Shown here: one piece after another, positions 25,401 to 38,800 of the stretch
Layout of the letters: each line of letters starts with the position of its first letter
How positions within the stretch are numbered: the first letter of the stretch is position 1
Origin: Quillaja saponaria
Lineage: Eukaryota > Streptophyta > Magnoliopsida > Fabales > Quillajaceae
Assembly (NCBI GenBank): GCA_029379385.1
Contig: CM055618.1
Span: forward strand, 11,852,134 to 11,916,133
DNA length: 64,000 bases
Reading direction: 5' to 3'
Translations under genes and position numbers: made by a program
Notes under the pieces: generated by a model
The model's database searches: none
Told to the model about the DNA's origin: nothing
The model's input: the letters and a program-made list of their open reading frames with translations, nothing else

Positions 25401-28400
25401 GTAAAGTCAACACCTGAAGAGAAGTCTTGATCTGCATAAAATTCAATTCAGCATTTCAATTACAAACTGAAATCTTAAAGGTAATGAAAGTGCTCCAATG
25501 AAGAGAAGGAAATGGTCAATTTCAAAGCCTATGACACTTCAAGAATATTACAAGATGTCTCCCTAGTATCCTGTAAGGTTGTATGACAGGAAGCCCAAGA
25601 GGGGTGGTCCATCGCACTGGTTGGTTCTCCAAAGCTATCACCTGTTTATGACAGTTCAGCTGTAAGTACCTCATGGGATAAACTAAAGGTGAAAAAAAAC
25701 ACTACTTAAAACAAGCACATGTTTATAATTGGAAAAAATACGTTAAGTTTTCTTAATCTAATGTAGGACAAAATTGAAGAGTTAAGGAGCTTCATACACA
25801 TGGAGCAATCACAATTATGCAACATTCTGAAATCAAAGATTTTAACTCCATTAAACCGACATGGTCAAAGGGACATTGGAAACACATCCGGTCTTGATAG
25901 TTCCCAGCATTACCTAGATATATGTCTGGTATCAACAGAAGTTTAACTGTCTTTAACGTTGCTCCAATTGAAATAACACAGTTTAGTCTAACCTTGATGC
26001 TTGTTATAGTCAAACCAAATGCCATAAAAGACATTGACCAATGACAGAAAACTGATGCAGCCAGGAGAAATCTACCCCCTTTTCAACATACACGCACGCA
26101 CCCAAACCCACAAAAAATAAGCACGATCAAGAACAATCAGATCAAGATTCTCATCTACAGCAATTTCTGTCATGGACCTTGTCACAATTTAGATATTAAG
26201 TTGTCTTTCATTTATCATCACAATTCTAAGCAAACAGAGAGTAGAATATGAGGTATACCTTCGCACATTCCCCTAGCCAATTCATGATGCTTCTTGCAGC
26301 TTCAAACATCTCTCCTAATGCAGTCAAAGTAGTCTGCCCATGCAGTGAATATTGAGTAAAAACCAGACTATGAAATAGATACAAATGTGTGCATTTGCAT
26401 ATCCATGCACTTTTGTCTCATTAACTTGAGGTCACAGTTGTTTTCTCTTACTTTTGCTGCATAGCAAGAAGCGGCAAACAGCTCTGAATCATCCACAGTA
26501 GCACAACGTTCCTTTAACCTCCTCTTGATTTGGTCACGTGCACCAATATAAGTAACACCATATACTGATGTCATCACTGTCTGCTTCACCAACTTCCGAT
26601 CCACCTAAGTAGACCCAGTTATGATGCACACAATCAGTCAATACAAGATTAATGCTTATGCAATTTCATAGATTAACCTAAAAGCAACCTTACTCCTACT
26701 AACATGGTAACTACGAAGCATAGAATATTCTATATTGTAGCTTGTCTCATGTCGGATACCCCATGTTGGACACAACACTACACTACGCAAGGTGGAGCAC
26801 TACACCTAAACATAAATTGTATAAATTCTTTTAGATTTTGTTGGCTGATGATGAGTGCCCCGTAGTGTCCATGCTTCTTGGCTTACTAGTGGCCAGGTCA
26901 TCAAACTTAGTCTACATAGTTATAAAAATTCCTCCCACGCCTGACTACAATATTCCAAGCAAAAACCATCTAAAATTAATTGACACAAAAATAAAAAATA
27001 AAAGTTAAAATTTGAAAAGCTGTAAGCATCAATAAAAACCTGATTGATCAAAAACCTAGCATGCACCGCATTGGGATTAGTTCTAGGATCCTTCTCTGCA
27101 TCTCTTCGCATGATGTCAAGTACTCTGCCACCATAACGACATAATCAGTAAGATTGATTAACAGAAGATCTTCGAAACTATTTTAGGCATTACAACAAAT
27201 AGATTACTGCCAACTATTCCTGAAGCACAAGGAAAATATGGGAATAATTTGATGATAAAAGGAAAAGTTATGAGTGGCAATTTCACTACACTTGTTTTCA
27301 GGATCTTACTTCTGTTTGCTAAGGATTAGTAGGGAAATTGATTATGAGATCAGTTGTAGGTTTATCTGAGATTCATAGGTGAATGATGATAATCAACCCA
27401 GAGTGAGTTACTTTCCTTAATTGTTAACTAATTTACTCTATGGAGCTCAAATAGGGAAAAGGCACCATGAGCCACTTTTTCTCTTTTTATCTGTTATCTA
27501 TGGTGGCTTTAAGCTTATTACATCTCCGTATGCTCCACATGCTCAATGGATTCTGGTATTTCCTCATTTGATGTTTCGAGAAAAAAGAATAGTTCTCAAG
27601 CTTGAGCTGGTGCCAGTACACACAACCACGAGCATACATACACAGTAGGAGAGATAGACAAGCAACTCAGTATTGCTTACCTGGCAGCAATTCCTGAGTA
27701 AACATCAGCAGGCTTCTCTCCAGCTACAAGATTTACTGCAACAGCTCCCAACTTGAAAAAAAACAAGAGAAACATAAGAGCAGAGGAGCAATTTTAAAGG
27801 CAAATGCATTTTGACCAGGGAGTTAAATACAGGCCATTATAGTGCATGTTAAGTTCTTTCATAGAGGTGTTATGATGGACCAAAGTTGCAACTGTAACAA
27901 CTTCCCACTTCACAGAAAAAGTGAAAGCTTCCCAAAGAGAGGAAAAACAATGTTTTAGAAAAGTGCATTACCTTGTCCCTACCAAGGGCTGCATAATGTT
28001 GTAAGCCATTGCATGAACCATCCTTGTAGAAAGAAAAATGCATTTTATGAGAGAGAAATAGAAATGAGGCAAAATAGAAAACTAAAGCCAAATATGCTCA
28101 GTAGCCTCGCATCTATATTATCATATTTATAAAAGGAGACAACACAATAACTTGAGTGGAAAACTTTAAGTGAGCCGTCTGTTCATAATCTATGTACAAA
28201 AGAATATTAATTTCATGTTTTCAATTGTTACATTGCACTTCAACAGAAAATTAAGATCGTAACACTTTCATAGATACAAGTTCACAGTATGTGTGTGTTG
28301 AGGTAGCAATGTCCCTCTATCTATAGTAGGAAAAGACTAATCTCCAAACACCCATGTAGAGGATAGCAATCCCCTTCCTTTGCCCCCCTCCACTTCCTAA

Positions 28401-31400
28401 AGAGATTACTTGTTAGTAACTATTGAGTCTTTCTTCATGTTGCAAACCCCACAACATTCCCACTCTTCACTTGGGTTAGGAATATAATAGTAATGTATTG
28501 TTAAGTCTCATATTGCTTAGATACGTAAGTGTTTACTATAAAGAAAGATTATAGCTGTAGGCTTCGATTAACTAATCAAGCCCACAATCATTTTTCTTAT
28601 TCTATTTTATTTAACATGGCAGTAGAGCGAGTTTGAAACCCAGCCCGATCTTGGCCTGATTTTCAAAAACTCTAATCCTCCCCTTCTTTTCTCTAGCCGC
28701 CATGCAAAAGAAGAAGAAAAAAAGGCTTTGCATACAGCCATCTTTTCAAGCCTAGTTATTCCTATTTTTCTCTATCTCTAGTTATTTATTTAGTCCAAAT
28801 TTTGTTTTAGGGTTTGACGGATCAAACAGTACCTATCTGAAGTTTCCTGATATGCCTCTTTCTAGCGGTGTTCCTTTTATTTTCCCGGAAATCCAGTTAT
28901 GTCTCTTTCCAACCAACAAGGATATTGTTCACGGGCACTATTCACGGGTGCAACCCTTTTTCACATCATACTGCTGGTTGATGTTCGTCAAATGGGTTGA
29001 AGCTACAATCCTTTCTTATTCTATTTACTTCTTGACCAATTGTTCTTAGGTTGTTGTACGTGAGGGGAGTGTTAAGATTGATAATTAGATTTTGTTAAAA
29101 TAGAAGCGAGAATAAGATGATATCTAGGACTGGAAAACGAAAACAAGCAAAAAAAAGAACACAAGATGTATTGAGGTTCGGCTCAATCTAGCCTACATCC
29201 TCACAAAAGAGACCGAAATTCACTATTTTGTTCTTGGAGAAAATACAAGTGTTTTGCTCGAAAAAACGTATTGAAACCTAGAGCTAACTACCTTTATATA
29301 TAGGCTACAAGAAAGAAACAAACCCTAAAAATGTTTCATGAGAATATATGCATATATATGGTCTTGGATCAAACGAGACCAGTGAAAAATATAAAAAAAG
29401 TTTACAGATTCAGGCATCAGAAATCCAGGACAAACACAGAGCAGAAAAGACTATGCATGAGAAGCTGCAACTTTTTCATACCAAATCTCTTGGTCGTATT
29501 TCTAACTGATTTACGTGACTTGAACCTTCAGTTAAAATTTTGGGCACCAAGCTATATTATTCTTTTTAAGTTAAATCAAATAGAAAACTTAACCTAATGC
29601 ATACCCATATAACCATTTGTGACTAGGCAGAAGAAAGTACCTGGTGAACAGACATATATGAGATGGTAGTCTCCGGAGAGGAGCTTCTCAATGCCTCCGC
29701 CAGATTTATACATGCTGCCAAGCACTGAAAAGGATCCTCTGCTTCCAGCCACCAGCGCCTTCCTTCAAGAGGCCTGTCTGCGGAGTCAAAGATATCATCC
29801 AGATGGTTCTCAGTAAATCCTACTCGGCCATCATAAGACAACTTGTCCACACCACCAGCGTATAAATTAGCCAAATGTATTTTCAACCAGCGCAAGCCTG
29901 ACTTTCCAAGGGGCCGACCCTCTGAAAATTCTAGGATGCCTCGGCATAAATCAGAACCCAAATGGTTCAAATATGGGTGCATCGGATAAGCACGTCCTCG
30001 GAAATCAAGATTGTGGGGGTAGTAGAACCCTTCCTCATCCTTCATCTTCCGCGCAACCTACGGCCCAATACAATGATGATGACAAAAAGTTAATAATGAT
30101 AACATGCAATTGATCAAAGCATTTAATTTCACTACAAGTGTTCATCCATTTGTCTACTTACAGCAAGTTTAAGTTCTATATCACAACGCTGTGAATGCCT
30201 CTCGCTATTCTCCTTTTTAATATTTTTAACTTTCCACTTCCATTTCCGGATTTCAGCTTCAACTTCTGTGTCAGGTTCCTCCGGTAGGGGAAGCTTTAAG
30301 GGGGGAATTTTAAGAAAAGAGAGATATTAGTAGAAAAGCTAAGGAACTCAAAAGCTATCATGAATAAAAACCTGAATCTACAATACTGTACTGGAAATCT
30401 AGTATAAAGACAGTTTCTTTAAGCTGAAATATCAGGAAAAAAAAACACCAATACAATGGAAAACAGAGTCTACTTAGATTATTGTTACCCACGTCTTCAC
30501 GGTCCACCAAGTCAGCAATACGTCCTCCACTGGCCCATACTCTATCTATCACACTGAGCACCCTTTTGTTTACCCTCCATTTGGTATAGCCAAGGGTATC
30601 CAGGGCCTAAACAAGACAACAATATCATTAATGATGAACACTGAGGACCAGAAGATAAAGTTCTGTATTCTTTAAAAATAAATAGGGGCCCTCTAACCTC
30701 AAACACAGGTTCTAATTGCTTCTTTGGAGTCCATTTAACTGCTTCACGCTGTTGTTTAGCTCCATGAGTTCGCATAACATAGGATGGCAGAAACAAGTAT
30801 GCTCCTCTATCATAGCTGCCAGAATTTTGCATAAGAGAAGAAATTATATTGAGATTTGAGAAGTGATCTTCTGCATTCTTTAAAAAAGTAAAAGGGCATT
30901 TAGCATGAGACATTGTTGAATTAAATTGGATGAGAAAAGGGTTATATCTTGAATTATAGAAAGATAGAAAGACTGCACCCATAACCTTTATTTATATTCA
31001 AACAATAACACAAGACTACCACATCTAAACAATGCCGGACTTAACACTCCACATATACTCTAACAGTCTAACACTCCCCTCAAGCTGGAGCATATATGCA
31101 CAAGCTTGTACAAATGGTTTTAGTGAACCCTAGAATAAATAATTGACGGCTGCAAATACTATTTTTCTTCTTCTTATTCTTCTTTATGGTTGAAGGTATT
31201 GAGGAGGCTAAAGCAAAGAATAAAATTAGGGTTTAGATCAAACCCGCTCTGTTACCATGTTGAATAAAATAGGATGTGAAAAGGGTTGTAGCTTGAATAA
31301 TACAAAAAGGCTACATCCATAACCTTTATTTATATTAAAATAATAACACTACATCTCAACAATGTGGGACTTAACACTAACAATTATACTCTAACAAACA

Positions 31401-34031
31401 TAAAAAGGTAGAGAGCTGTCACTAAATGAACATCTAGGTCACAATAATCCCACTGTATTGACTATTGATCCTACAATAATTCTTTTGGATCAAGAATAAT
31501 GAGGGATTTAATTCTCTTTTCCTATATTACCAGGTTCCATAAGAAATTAATATACTCTGGATGTGGCATCAAAGAAACAGAAATTTGTAGGAGACTCATA
31601 ATAATTTGGAAATATAACTTCTGATGTGAATATCATACCCTGTCCAGTTAAGAGGTGGCACCAACATTGGCATATAGGGAATGACCATGTGCCTAGCCTG
31701 TCAAGACAAACCGAATTCAGCGTAATAATGACTCTTCGTGGATAAATGCATATTGAAGCGAATTTATTGTACCATTTTCAAAACCACCATAAAACTGTCT
31801 TTATTTATAAAATAATTAAAAATAAAAAATAAAAGATCCGGAAAAGTTTCCAATAACCAACTATGATCCGTGACTATTAGTCAACTTACAGTTTTTTCAA
31901 TGCCTTTGCAAACTAGTGGGTCACACTCAATAACTCCATATCTCCTACTGCTCTTCCTATTCAGCATAACAAAATAATTGAGAAAGCAAAAACATAAAGA
32001 AACAAAAAACAATATACATAAGGATATGTGTATGAGAGAGAGAATACGAGAGTGAACTAATATAGAATAGAGAAGCTATCCATCTCACTGAGTTTCTGTT
32101 GTAACATTTCTGAGCGTGTGCGTGAATGCAGGACGAATATCTGGGGGACCGTCACCTAATTGATCAACCGGGGGTTGTATGTAAGCTGTTTCTATTAATA
32201 GTTGAATCAAGCGGCTGCCAACCTGGAAAGTACAAGAACAACAAAGTAATGACAAGAACAACAACATGACTTCTACATCAATGAGTACAAACATAACAAA
32301 CCTTAACATGAGCTTCCTGACCCCAAGGTTTTGAATCATCATGTCCTTTCACTATTTTCCTTACTTGCTTCACCTTCTGTTTTCTCATCAAATGAGCTAC
32401 TTTTCTCCTCAGTTTTTCTTGTTCTTTAGCCGGTTTCTCTAGCTCTTTGGAAACTTTGTCCTCTTCATTAGATGCCGGATCAGATTTTTCATTGGTAGTG
32501 CTCTTCTTTTTCCTTGTTTTCTCCATGAACTTATGTATCCTAGCCTGCTCCACATAAGAGACTCCCAATAAGGCTACAGAATTTCAGTTTATTGGACAGT
32601 GACATATTGTGAATTTATGATATTAGTCCAAAATAAGTAGTTTTGTATATCTGAATCTGAGAATATAGAACTGACTGACTACATAATTTACCATGCACTA
32701 AACTTTATCACAATAGCCGTCTCATCTAAGCAGATTTCTACATCTGACACTAAATTCAATAGGAAACTGACACTGTCCACATATTCACCATGAAATAAAA
32801 TTAATGGCTCCAGGGACCTCTTGCCTTCATGAGAATATTGGGAAACATCATGGAAGTAACGAAAATGTTAGATATTCAAATAATCCCTGTAAACTCTAAT
32901 TTCATCCCTGAGAAAGGCCTCCAATCAGTCATGGAAGGTTAGGAGAGCATGGCATTCAAATTTTTATTAACCATGTAATAGAGAATTGAACGTACTTAGT
33001 GTGAGCCCTTTTTAATAAAAGTTAGTGTTACCAACATAGCCATAAAACATGGATCATTGTGAGGCAAACCCGAGACTATTATTCTAAATCATCAAAGGGT
33101 GTAAATGTTGAAATCAGAAATTAATTAATGGAAACAAAATTTTGCTTGTATATTAGAATAAATTATTTTCCACCAAATAATGAGAAAAATTAAAGCAAAC
33201 TTTTAAGACCCTACCTCATGTTCAATTGCTTCACCTATCTGGCAAGCAGCTTGTATTACACGAGTACTACCTATTCCCCCAGTGTTTGTCATCAACAACC
33301 CCATTAACTTATGCATTGTGATGACTGCCATCTTATCTGGGGGTAATAGATCAAAATAAGGAGCATGAGTCAGTCTATGCTTGTTTGCAAGGCAAACCTC
33401 TTGGTCTAAAGTAATTGCATTCCGCAAGGGCTCAAACCAACCAAGGAACAACGACTTCATGTAAGGTAAATTAGGTGCAAGCTTGTGCTCACACATGTCA
33501 GCTAGAAGTTCATCATATTCTTTAGCTGCTTCCTCCCATGCCGCTGTCTCCATTTTTATCTGCCTCTTCCTCAGTATATTGTATTTGCCAATCCCAATTC
33601 CACCCATCATTTTCTTTGGCTGTCTAAAATGGGATTGCAGCTTCTCTTCTCTGGTTATTTCCTCCAACAATTCCTGAATTTCTTCTGACCCAGAAAAATC
33701 GTCTTCAGCATCAGTCGAGGAAATTGCCTCGGCAGCAGTAGCATACCCTTTAGCATGATTTAAAAACCCAGAAAAACAAACAGGGTCTTTCAAACGCAAG
33801 AAACTGGTTCTTCCCACTTCATCTTTTCCAGAAGAAAATACACCAACTTGATGAAAACCCAATACTGGGTACCAAGAGTTTACACGCGTTTGAGTCCCGC
33901 AAGGTCTTATTTTCTCCAGAAAAGTTGGGTTTTTGAGAATACCTCACAGGACTAGAAGAAGGCAAGCAATAAAAGGTTTCAGTAAACTTAGCCTTCCTTG
34001 AAGAAGCTCGCTTAGCGAAGTTCATCCACAT
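22424..34031 (-). CDS. RPOT1: Mitochondrial phage-type (T7-like) DNA-directed RNA polymerase, with a +1 shift in exon 1
   Basis: Nineteen exons: 34031-33215, 32544-32302, 32222-32089, 31956-31890, 31697-31639, 30815-30698, 30606-30493, 30293-30162, 30057-29641, 28022-27972, 27751-27681, 27124-27040, 26604-26452, 26333-26259, 25641-25552, 25431-25384, 24827-24713, 24140-24037 and 22534-22424; 1000 residues after one base is removed in exon 1. Catalytic landmarks of T7-type polymerases are present: [10 protein letters not shown] (palm Asp), [13 protein letters not shown] (O-helix Lys and Tyr) and [13 protein letters not shown] (second Asp), ending in SPYFFN. The N-terminus ([15 protein letters not shown]) is Arg/Ser-rich like an organelle presequence. 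AYIQPP...[10 protein letters not shown] and [12 protein letters not shown] favour RPOT1 over the dual-targeted RPOT2. It transcribes mitochondrial genes. Exon 1 is 817 bp where 816 fits; the frame changes between 33943 and 33863. The exon 7 donor (GAC|GTGGGT) is chosen by phase. Confidence 0.92.
23348..23689. mobile_element. hAT-like MITE in the last long RPOT1 intron
   Basis: Terminal inverted repeats TAGGGCTGGAAACGAAT on the left and the complement of GCCAACCCTA on the right. The interior is self-complementary and rich in ATTCGAAT/GAATTCGA words. Flanking 8-mers ATTGCACC and ATTGAATC match at 5 of 8 positions, consistent with a decayed 8-bp hAT-type target duplication. Related to the element at 39884. 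Confidence 0.6.
25163..25351. repeat. 94-bp tandem duplication in an RPOT1 intron
   Basis: Two adjacent diverged units, about 25163-25256 and 25257-25351, both beginning TGTGATATAGGATAATTAACT and ending around GTACCAATGTTT, between the exons at 25431-25384 and 24827-24713. Non-coding. Confidence 0.8.
28499..29085 (+). mobile_element. Degraded TRIM-like LTR element in the RPOT1 exon 9/10 intron
   Basis: A TG...CA segment at 28499-28616 resembles a short LTR; it is followed at once by TGGCAGTAGAGC (28617 on), similar to the tRNA-Met primer site TGGTATCAGAGC. Near 29062 a purine tract (GTGAGGGGAG) precedes a second TGTTAAG at 29070, as a polypurine tract would precede a 3' LTR. The second LTR is not recognisable beyond its first bases, so the element is truncated or interrupted. 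No coding capacity seen. Confidence 0.45.
29086..29600. other. Possible LTR-derived sequence in the RPOT1 intron
   Basis: Contains a stretch around 29165-29200 (GAGGTTCGGCTC, CCTACATCCTC) that recalls LTRs of plant Copia-type elements, and a TATA-like TATATATAGGC near 29295. No paired LTR or reverse transcriptase is visible, so this is only a suspicion. Confidence 0.3.
30914..31396 (-). mobile_element. Complete TRIM-type retrotransposon in the RPOT1 exon 5/6 intron
   Basis: Two direct LTR copies, 30914-31065 and 31258-31396, both running TG...CA on the plus strand (TGTTGAAT... to ...CTCTAACA). Read on the minus strand, the internal part starts directly after the first LTR with TGGTAACAGAGC (31257 downward), a near match to the tRNA-Met primer site, and ends with a purine-rich GAGGGGAGTGTTAGAC next to the second LTR. 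Flanking 5-mers GACAT and AACAT differ at one base, as expected of a target duplication. The element is only 483 bp with no coding region, so it is non-autonomous. It lies in the same transcriptional sense as RPOT1. Confidence 0.88.
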
Positions 34032-35848
34032 TTTTGGTGGAGCCTTCGATTAATTGATTAAATTCAACACAAAATTTAAACTTGAAGCTGAACGATGCAG
34101 AGAAGCTATCATTATGAGCATTATGGAAATAGTTATCCAGCAAATATTTTCTGAGAAAGCGTGAGGCAAGGGAGAACCAGAGATGATAAATACTGATGCA
34201 AGTGAAATAGGAGATGGGTATCACGAATGGACAGGGAACTTGTAGAGGGAAAAACGGGGGAGAGTAGTGGTAGCCGCCTCTAAACCCTTCTTAAACCTAT
34301 TTCTCTCTCTATCTAGGACTGTCATACGCTTCTGCAGATTTTGGCGCAACTAATGTTTTCCTCCCCCAAACAATCACGTTTGTTCAAATACATCCCCCTT
34401 TCTTTTGATTTTTTTTAGTATTTGATCTATTACTTTTTATGTTTCAAAACAATTAAGTTTTAATTTATTTATTTTTAATGTTGAAGATATCTAAATATTT
34501 GGCTAAGTTAATAATAAAACACTTGAAGTTTTTGTCTAAATAAAATTATCTAATGAGAGGTTCAATTTTCAAATTTAATTCCATTAGCAAAAAGGAAAAA
34601 AAAAAAAAAAAAAGCTTTAAGCAAACTCTAATTTTTAATAATGATTCTATAATCATATTCATAACGAATCCAAATGTACAAGTGAAGGTCATCGATATTA
34701 TGTGAGCTGAGTTATCTATTTTTTTGACCACAACTAATTTTTTCTTGAAAAATATAAATCATTGTAAAATTATTTACTTATTAAAATAATATATAAAAAT
34801 ATATTATATTTATTATAGTAGCTTAACTACGATATAAGTGTTATTTAATTCATAAATTATTATTTAAAAAAATTAATTTTCAATGGCTATTTATTTTATC
34901 TTAAAAAAAGTAATTAGAAAAAACCAATTTTATAAATGTATTATTAACAAGTAAATAAGCTTATTAGAAAACTCCTAAATATATAAAGAATTTTTTTAAC
35001 AAGTGTTCTAAACACAATTGTTAAACTATAGTAAATATAAATTTTGAATATTAAAACTTTTAAAAATATTAATTTATACATTAAATAACTAATTACCAAA
35101 ATAAATATTATAAACTTTCTATTTATAAATGTTTTAAACTTTCTAATTATAAAACCTTAATAAATATATACTTATAACACTAGTTAAAAAAATCCAAATA
35201 TACATGAAGCACTTACTACGGACAAATAAGAAGAAAAAAAAAAATGAGGTGTGAACGAAAATTTAAGAATTGAGAGGTGTATTATAAAATTTGGGAAGTA
35301 CTCTCTAAGCCATTGTTTCTAGGGAGGCTAAAGATTGCAATAGTAGCACCAAACCGGGGTTCTACAATATAAGAATAAAGATTTAAGAAGCATTTCCTCA
35401 TTACGCCGCTGGGCATTACTTTTACATTGCTGGAATTGTTGACCAATGACCAAAGAATGTCCCCTTTATTAGCAAGGTAAGAGGAAAGTTTAGAGCCCCA
35501 GGTTCCCAACATTGCCTTGCCGACGGTTGCATATTGTAAGAATCAAAGATCAACAAATTTTGGAATATCAATGTGTATCAGAAACTTGTGCAGTTATTCA
35601 ATTTCAGGAGGTTCAGGGATTTTCCCGCTTCTGGGGACAAACTGCATCTAGACAGCTAAATCTCAAGTGAAACTAGGAAGGGATTCCTATTTCATTCTCA
35701 AACCAAATGGTACACATAAGTTCATAGGATTTAAGCAGCACAACAAAATCCCCTTTGCACTAAAAATCTACTAGCAACCACTCTCCCCGCTTTCCCGACA
35801 AGTGCATTATGTCCCTCAACAATGTCAAAATAATGCCAAAAAAGATTG
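34032..35848. other. Spacer between RPOT1 (promoter side) and HSP90-5 (3' side)
   Basis: The RPOT1 5' UTR and promoter lie near 34032-34400. The middle is very AT-rich with an A run near 34595. A 76-codon minus-strand frame at 35282-35512 has no recognisable family. HSP90-5 3' UTR follows up to 35848. Confidence 0.5.
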
Positions 35849-38800
35849 TCATGCAAACCATAAGAATACTAATTGGTCGTCCAAGGAATCACTCTCTGTC
35901 CTCACTTCTGATGGTTCAACCACTTCTGCTTCTGAAGCTTCAGCTGTATTTGCATCAGTTTTGGCAGCACCAACAGTTGCCTCTGTCTCCTCTTCTGCTC
36001 TACCCCATCTTCCCCCAAGGGCCAGTGCCATCATTTCATATATCTTGTTTCCCAACTCGGCTGGGCTGTCAGGCTGCATAATTAGGAAAGGTATGTTAAT
36101 CGAACTAAAATTGATGCATTATATTATTCATATGTTTTAATGAGAAGGGTTTGAAATTTATCCATACAGAAAATCCACTGGAGATCAGTGCTGTATCATA
36201 TAAGAGGTCAACAGCTCTTTTGGCGTCATTGCTGTCAGGAGCATTCTTGCATGCACCCTGGAAGAAATGTAAGCAGAGTCACAAAATGATAGGACATGAA
36301 CCAAAGGAAAAGAGAGTAAAAATAAAGGAGGAGAAACAGGGTACAACACGACAACTGTCAATGATTTTTTATCTTCGTACATTCTTTTCTTTTTGTTTCT
36401 TCTTACTAGTCCACCCCATCTTTCACAGCTTGTTTCTTATATCAAATGTTCCCATTCATCTTTCAGTTTTCCCCCCAATAAAATCTGCAGACCCTCCCCC
36501 AATGTCTCTTAAATTACCATGCCCATATTACCAAGCAATATGTAGATGTCAGCTGTCTTTCAGAATTATTCAACAATAACACTGTGCAAGAGCTCTGAAT
36601 TAAATGATCTTACATTCAGGTCTTTGATAATGGGATGATCTGGATTAACCTCCAATATTCTCCTCCCCCTCATAAACTCCAGACTTGAAGTATCTCCAAG
36701 AGTTTGTGCCTTCATCAGTCTGTAAAAAGGGAATAAAAATAAATAAAAGCTTTAATTATAGAAAAGATAAAATAATATGACCGGAGAGCATATTCTTGAC
36801 ATGAAATCCCATGACTGACCTCTCCATATTAGCAGACCATCCAAACTTGCCAGATACAAGCACACAGGGAGATGAGCTTAGGCGCTTAGAAACTTGCACT
36901 TTTGCTACCTTATCACCAAGCTGTTGCTTTATCCAATCACAGAGAAGATTGTATTCTTGTTTAGTTTCTCTTTCTTTGACCTCATCCTCATCACCTGACA
37001 TGAAAAAAAAAAATATATCTGATGAGAAAAACATACACCCAAACGAAAAACAGAAATTTGATTAATGAACAATACAAACCCAGTTCTAGATCTTCCTTGC
37101 TGATGTCAACAAATTTCTTCTCTTTGTATGTCTGTAGGTTCTGAATAGCAACTTCATCAATAGGTTCAATCAAATACAGGACCTATAAGAAACAAACACA
37201 ATCAGCATACTAGAAAAGTGGAATAAACCCACCAAATAAAATAAGCAAGATATATTTCAATAAATACTCCAGAACAACTAAAACTAATACTGTCTAGATA
37301 ACTATGTAAGGAAGTGTCCAAGGCTCCAGCCTTCAAGCCCCGTGCTTAAGGGAAAATCCAGATTAAGTACACATGTATTGGAGTCCAATCAAATGTAGAT
37401 GTCTACATTTCTCACATTCAATTAGTTGAGAGAGAGAGAGGAGTTTGGGAAGGAGAGACCAATATAGTGGTATAGCCTCACTGGCCCTTTTTGCTGCACA
37501 TTACAAACCATAAATTTAACTGAAACTACATGAAACATATAAAAGCAACCAAATACCATGAAAAAATCATACCTCGATATCTTTCTGAAGCAATTTCTCC
37601 AAGAATGGAGCAGTCTTGGCACTTTTCAAGCTGTCTGTTGCTAAGTAGTAGATAGCATTCTGGTTTTCACCCATGTTTTCAACATAATCATCTAAGCTTT
37701 TAAGTTCCTCCTCGCTTTTGGAAGTGTAAAATCGCAACAGTGGTGTTATGCGCTTGTGGTTTCCAGAATCCTCAATGCAACCTAACTTCAAAAACCTCCC
37801 AAAGTTCTCCCAGAATTTCTTGTAATCCTGGAGTTACAACATTTTCTCAGCCTTAAGAAAATCCCACTTAGCAGGCAGGAAGAAAATACTCATAGTTAAT
37901 TGCTACAAACCTCTTTATTTTCATTTTCAGAGATATCTTGAATCATGTCAAATGTTTTCCTGACAAGTCTCTTTCTCATTATTCTTACCTGACAATATTA
38001 CATAGTTGAATCAAAAATGAAAAAGAAAAAAAAAAAAAAGGAAAAGTGCATATAAAACAGGTGTTAAACGTGAAAACATCCATAAAGAAATCATGTTTTA
38101 CAATTACGACGAAGACACAGTAAATGACTTACAATTCTACTTTCTTGAAGGATTTCTCGAGAAACATTAAGAGGAAGGTCATCTGAATCCACTACACCCT
38201 TCACAAAGCTCAGGTATCGTGGAAACTGCATATCAGTGTAAAATAAGTGAGAAATAAAAAGGCTCAGGTACTATATCAAGATCAAAGTTAATGAGTACCA
38301 ATGAGAAACAAGGAAATAATTGAGTACATATGAGTAAGAATTAGTCTAAGTAAACACGGTATTAGCCCTTCAAAGTAAATGATCCAAATAAGGATGATGC
38401 ATAGCATTACATAAATGTTCATTCATAGAAGAAAAGCTACCAGGGAGCAAAGCTAAAGCAATAGTAGTTGCTAAGCGTTCTCCAGAAATCACTTCTAAAA
38501 AATGACATTATGTACTTATTCAGTAATCACCACATGTTAAAGAGGTAACATATAATTATATATCACCTGCAAGTCTACCCAAGTTTGTTGAATCCAGAGT
38601 TGCCACCCATATGCTAATTTGATTCACAACTCAATGATAAAAAGGTAGACATTCTCCAATTTCTCAACTAATACTTGTGATTAAATACTAAAATCAGCTC
38701 ACGCAACTATTAAATTCCAGATTTATTACAGTATGAACAGTGCTATGGAAGAATGCATTCCATTTTGTACCCCCTCCTCAAAAAAAAAAAAAAAACAGAG

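Noticed and set aside
26920..27111. Minus-strand frame continuing past RPOT1 exon 12
   Set aside because: The part beyond the donor at 27040 is intron sequence; the next exon (26604) continues the protein in phase.
30542..30982. 146-codon minus-strand frame taken as one exon
   Set aside because: It runs through introns on both sides of RPOT1 exon 6 (30815-30698) and even into the TRIM element; only the exon part matches the polymerase family.
35282..35512. 76-codon minus-strand frame between RPOT1 and HSP90-5
   Set aside because: No family, signal peptide or splice context recognised; short frames of this length are expected by chance in this much DNA.
35802..36140. Plus-strand frames of 90-112 codons over the HSP90-5 end
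   Set aside because: Antisense shadows of the last HSP90-5 exon, whose Ala/Glu-rich sequence gives low-complexity Leu/Ser frames on the other strand.
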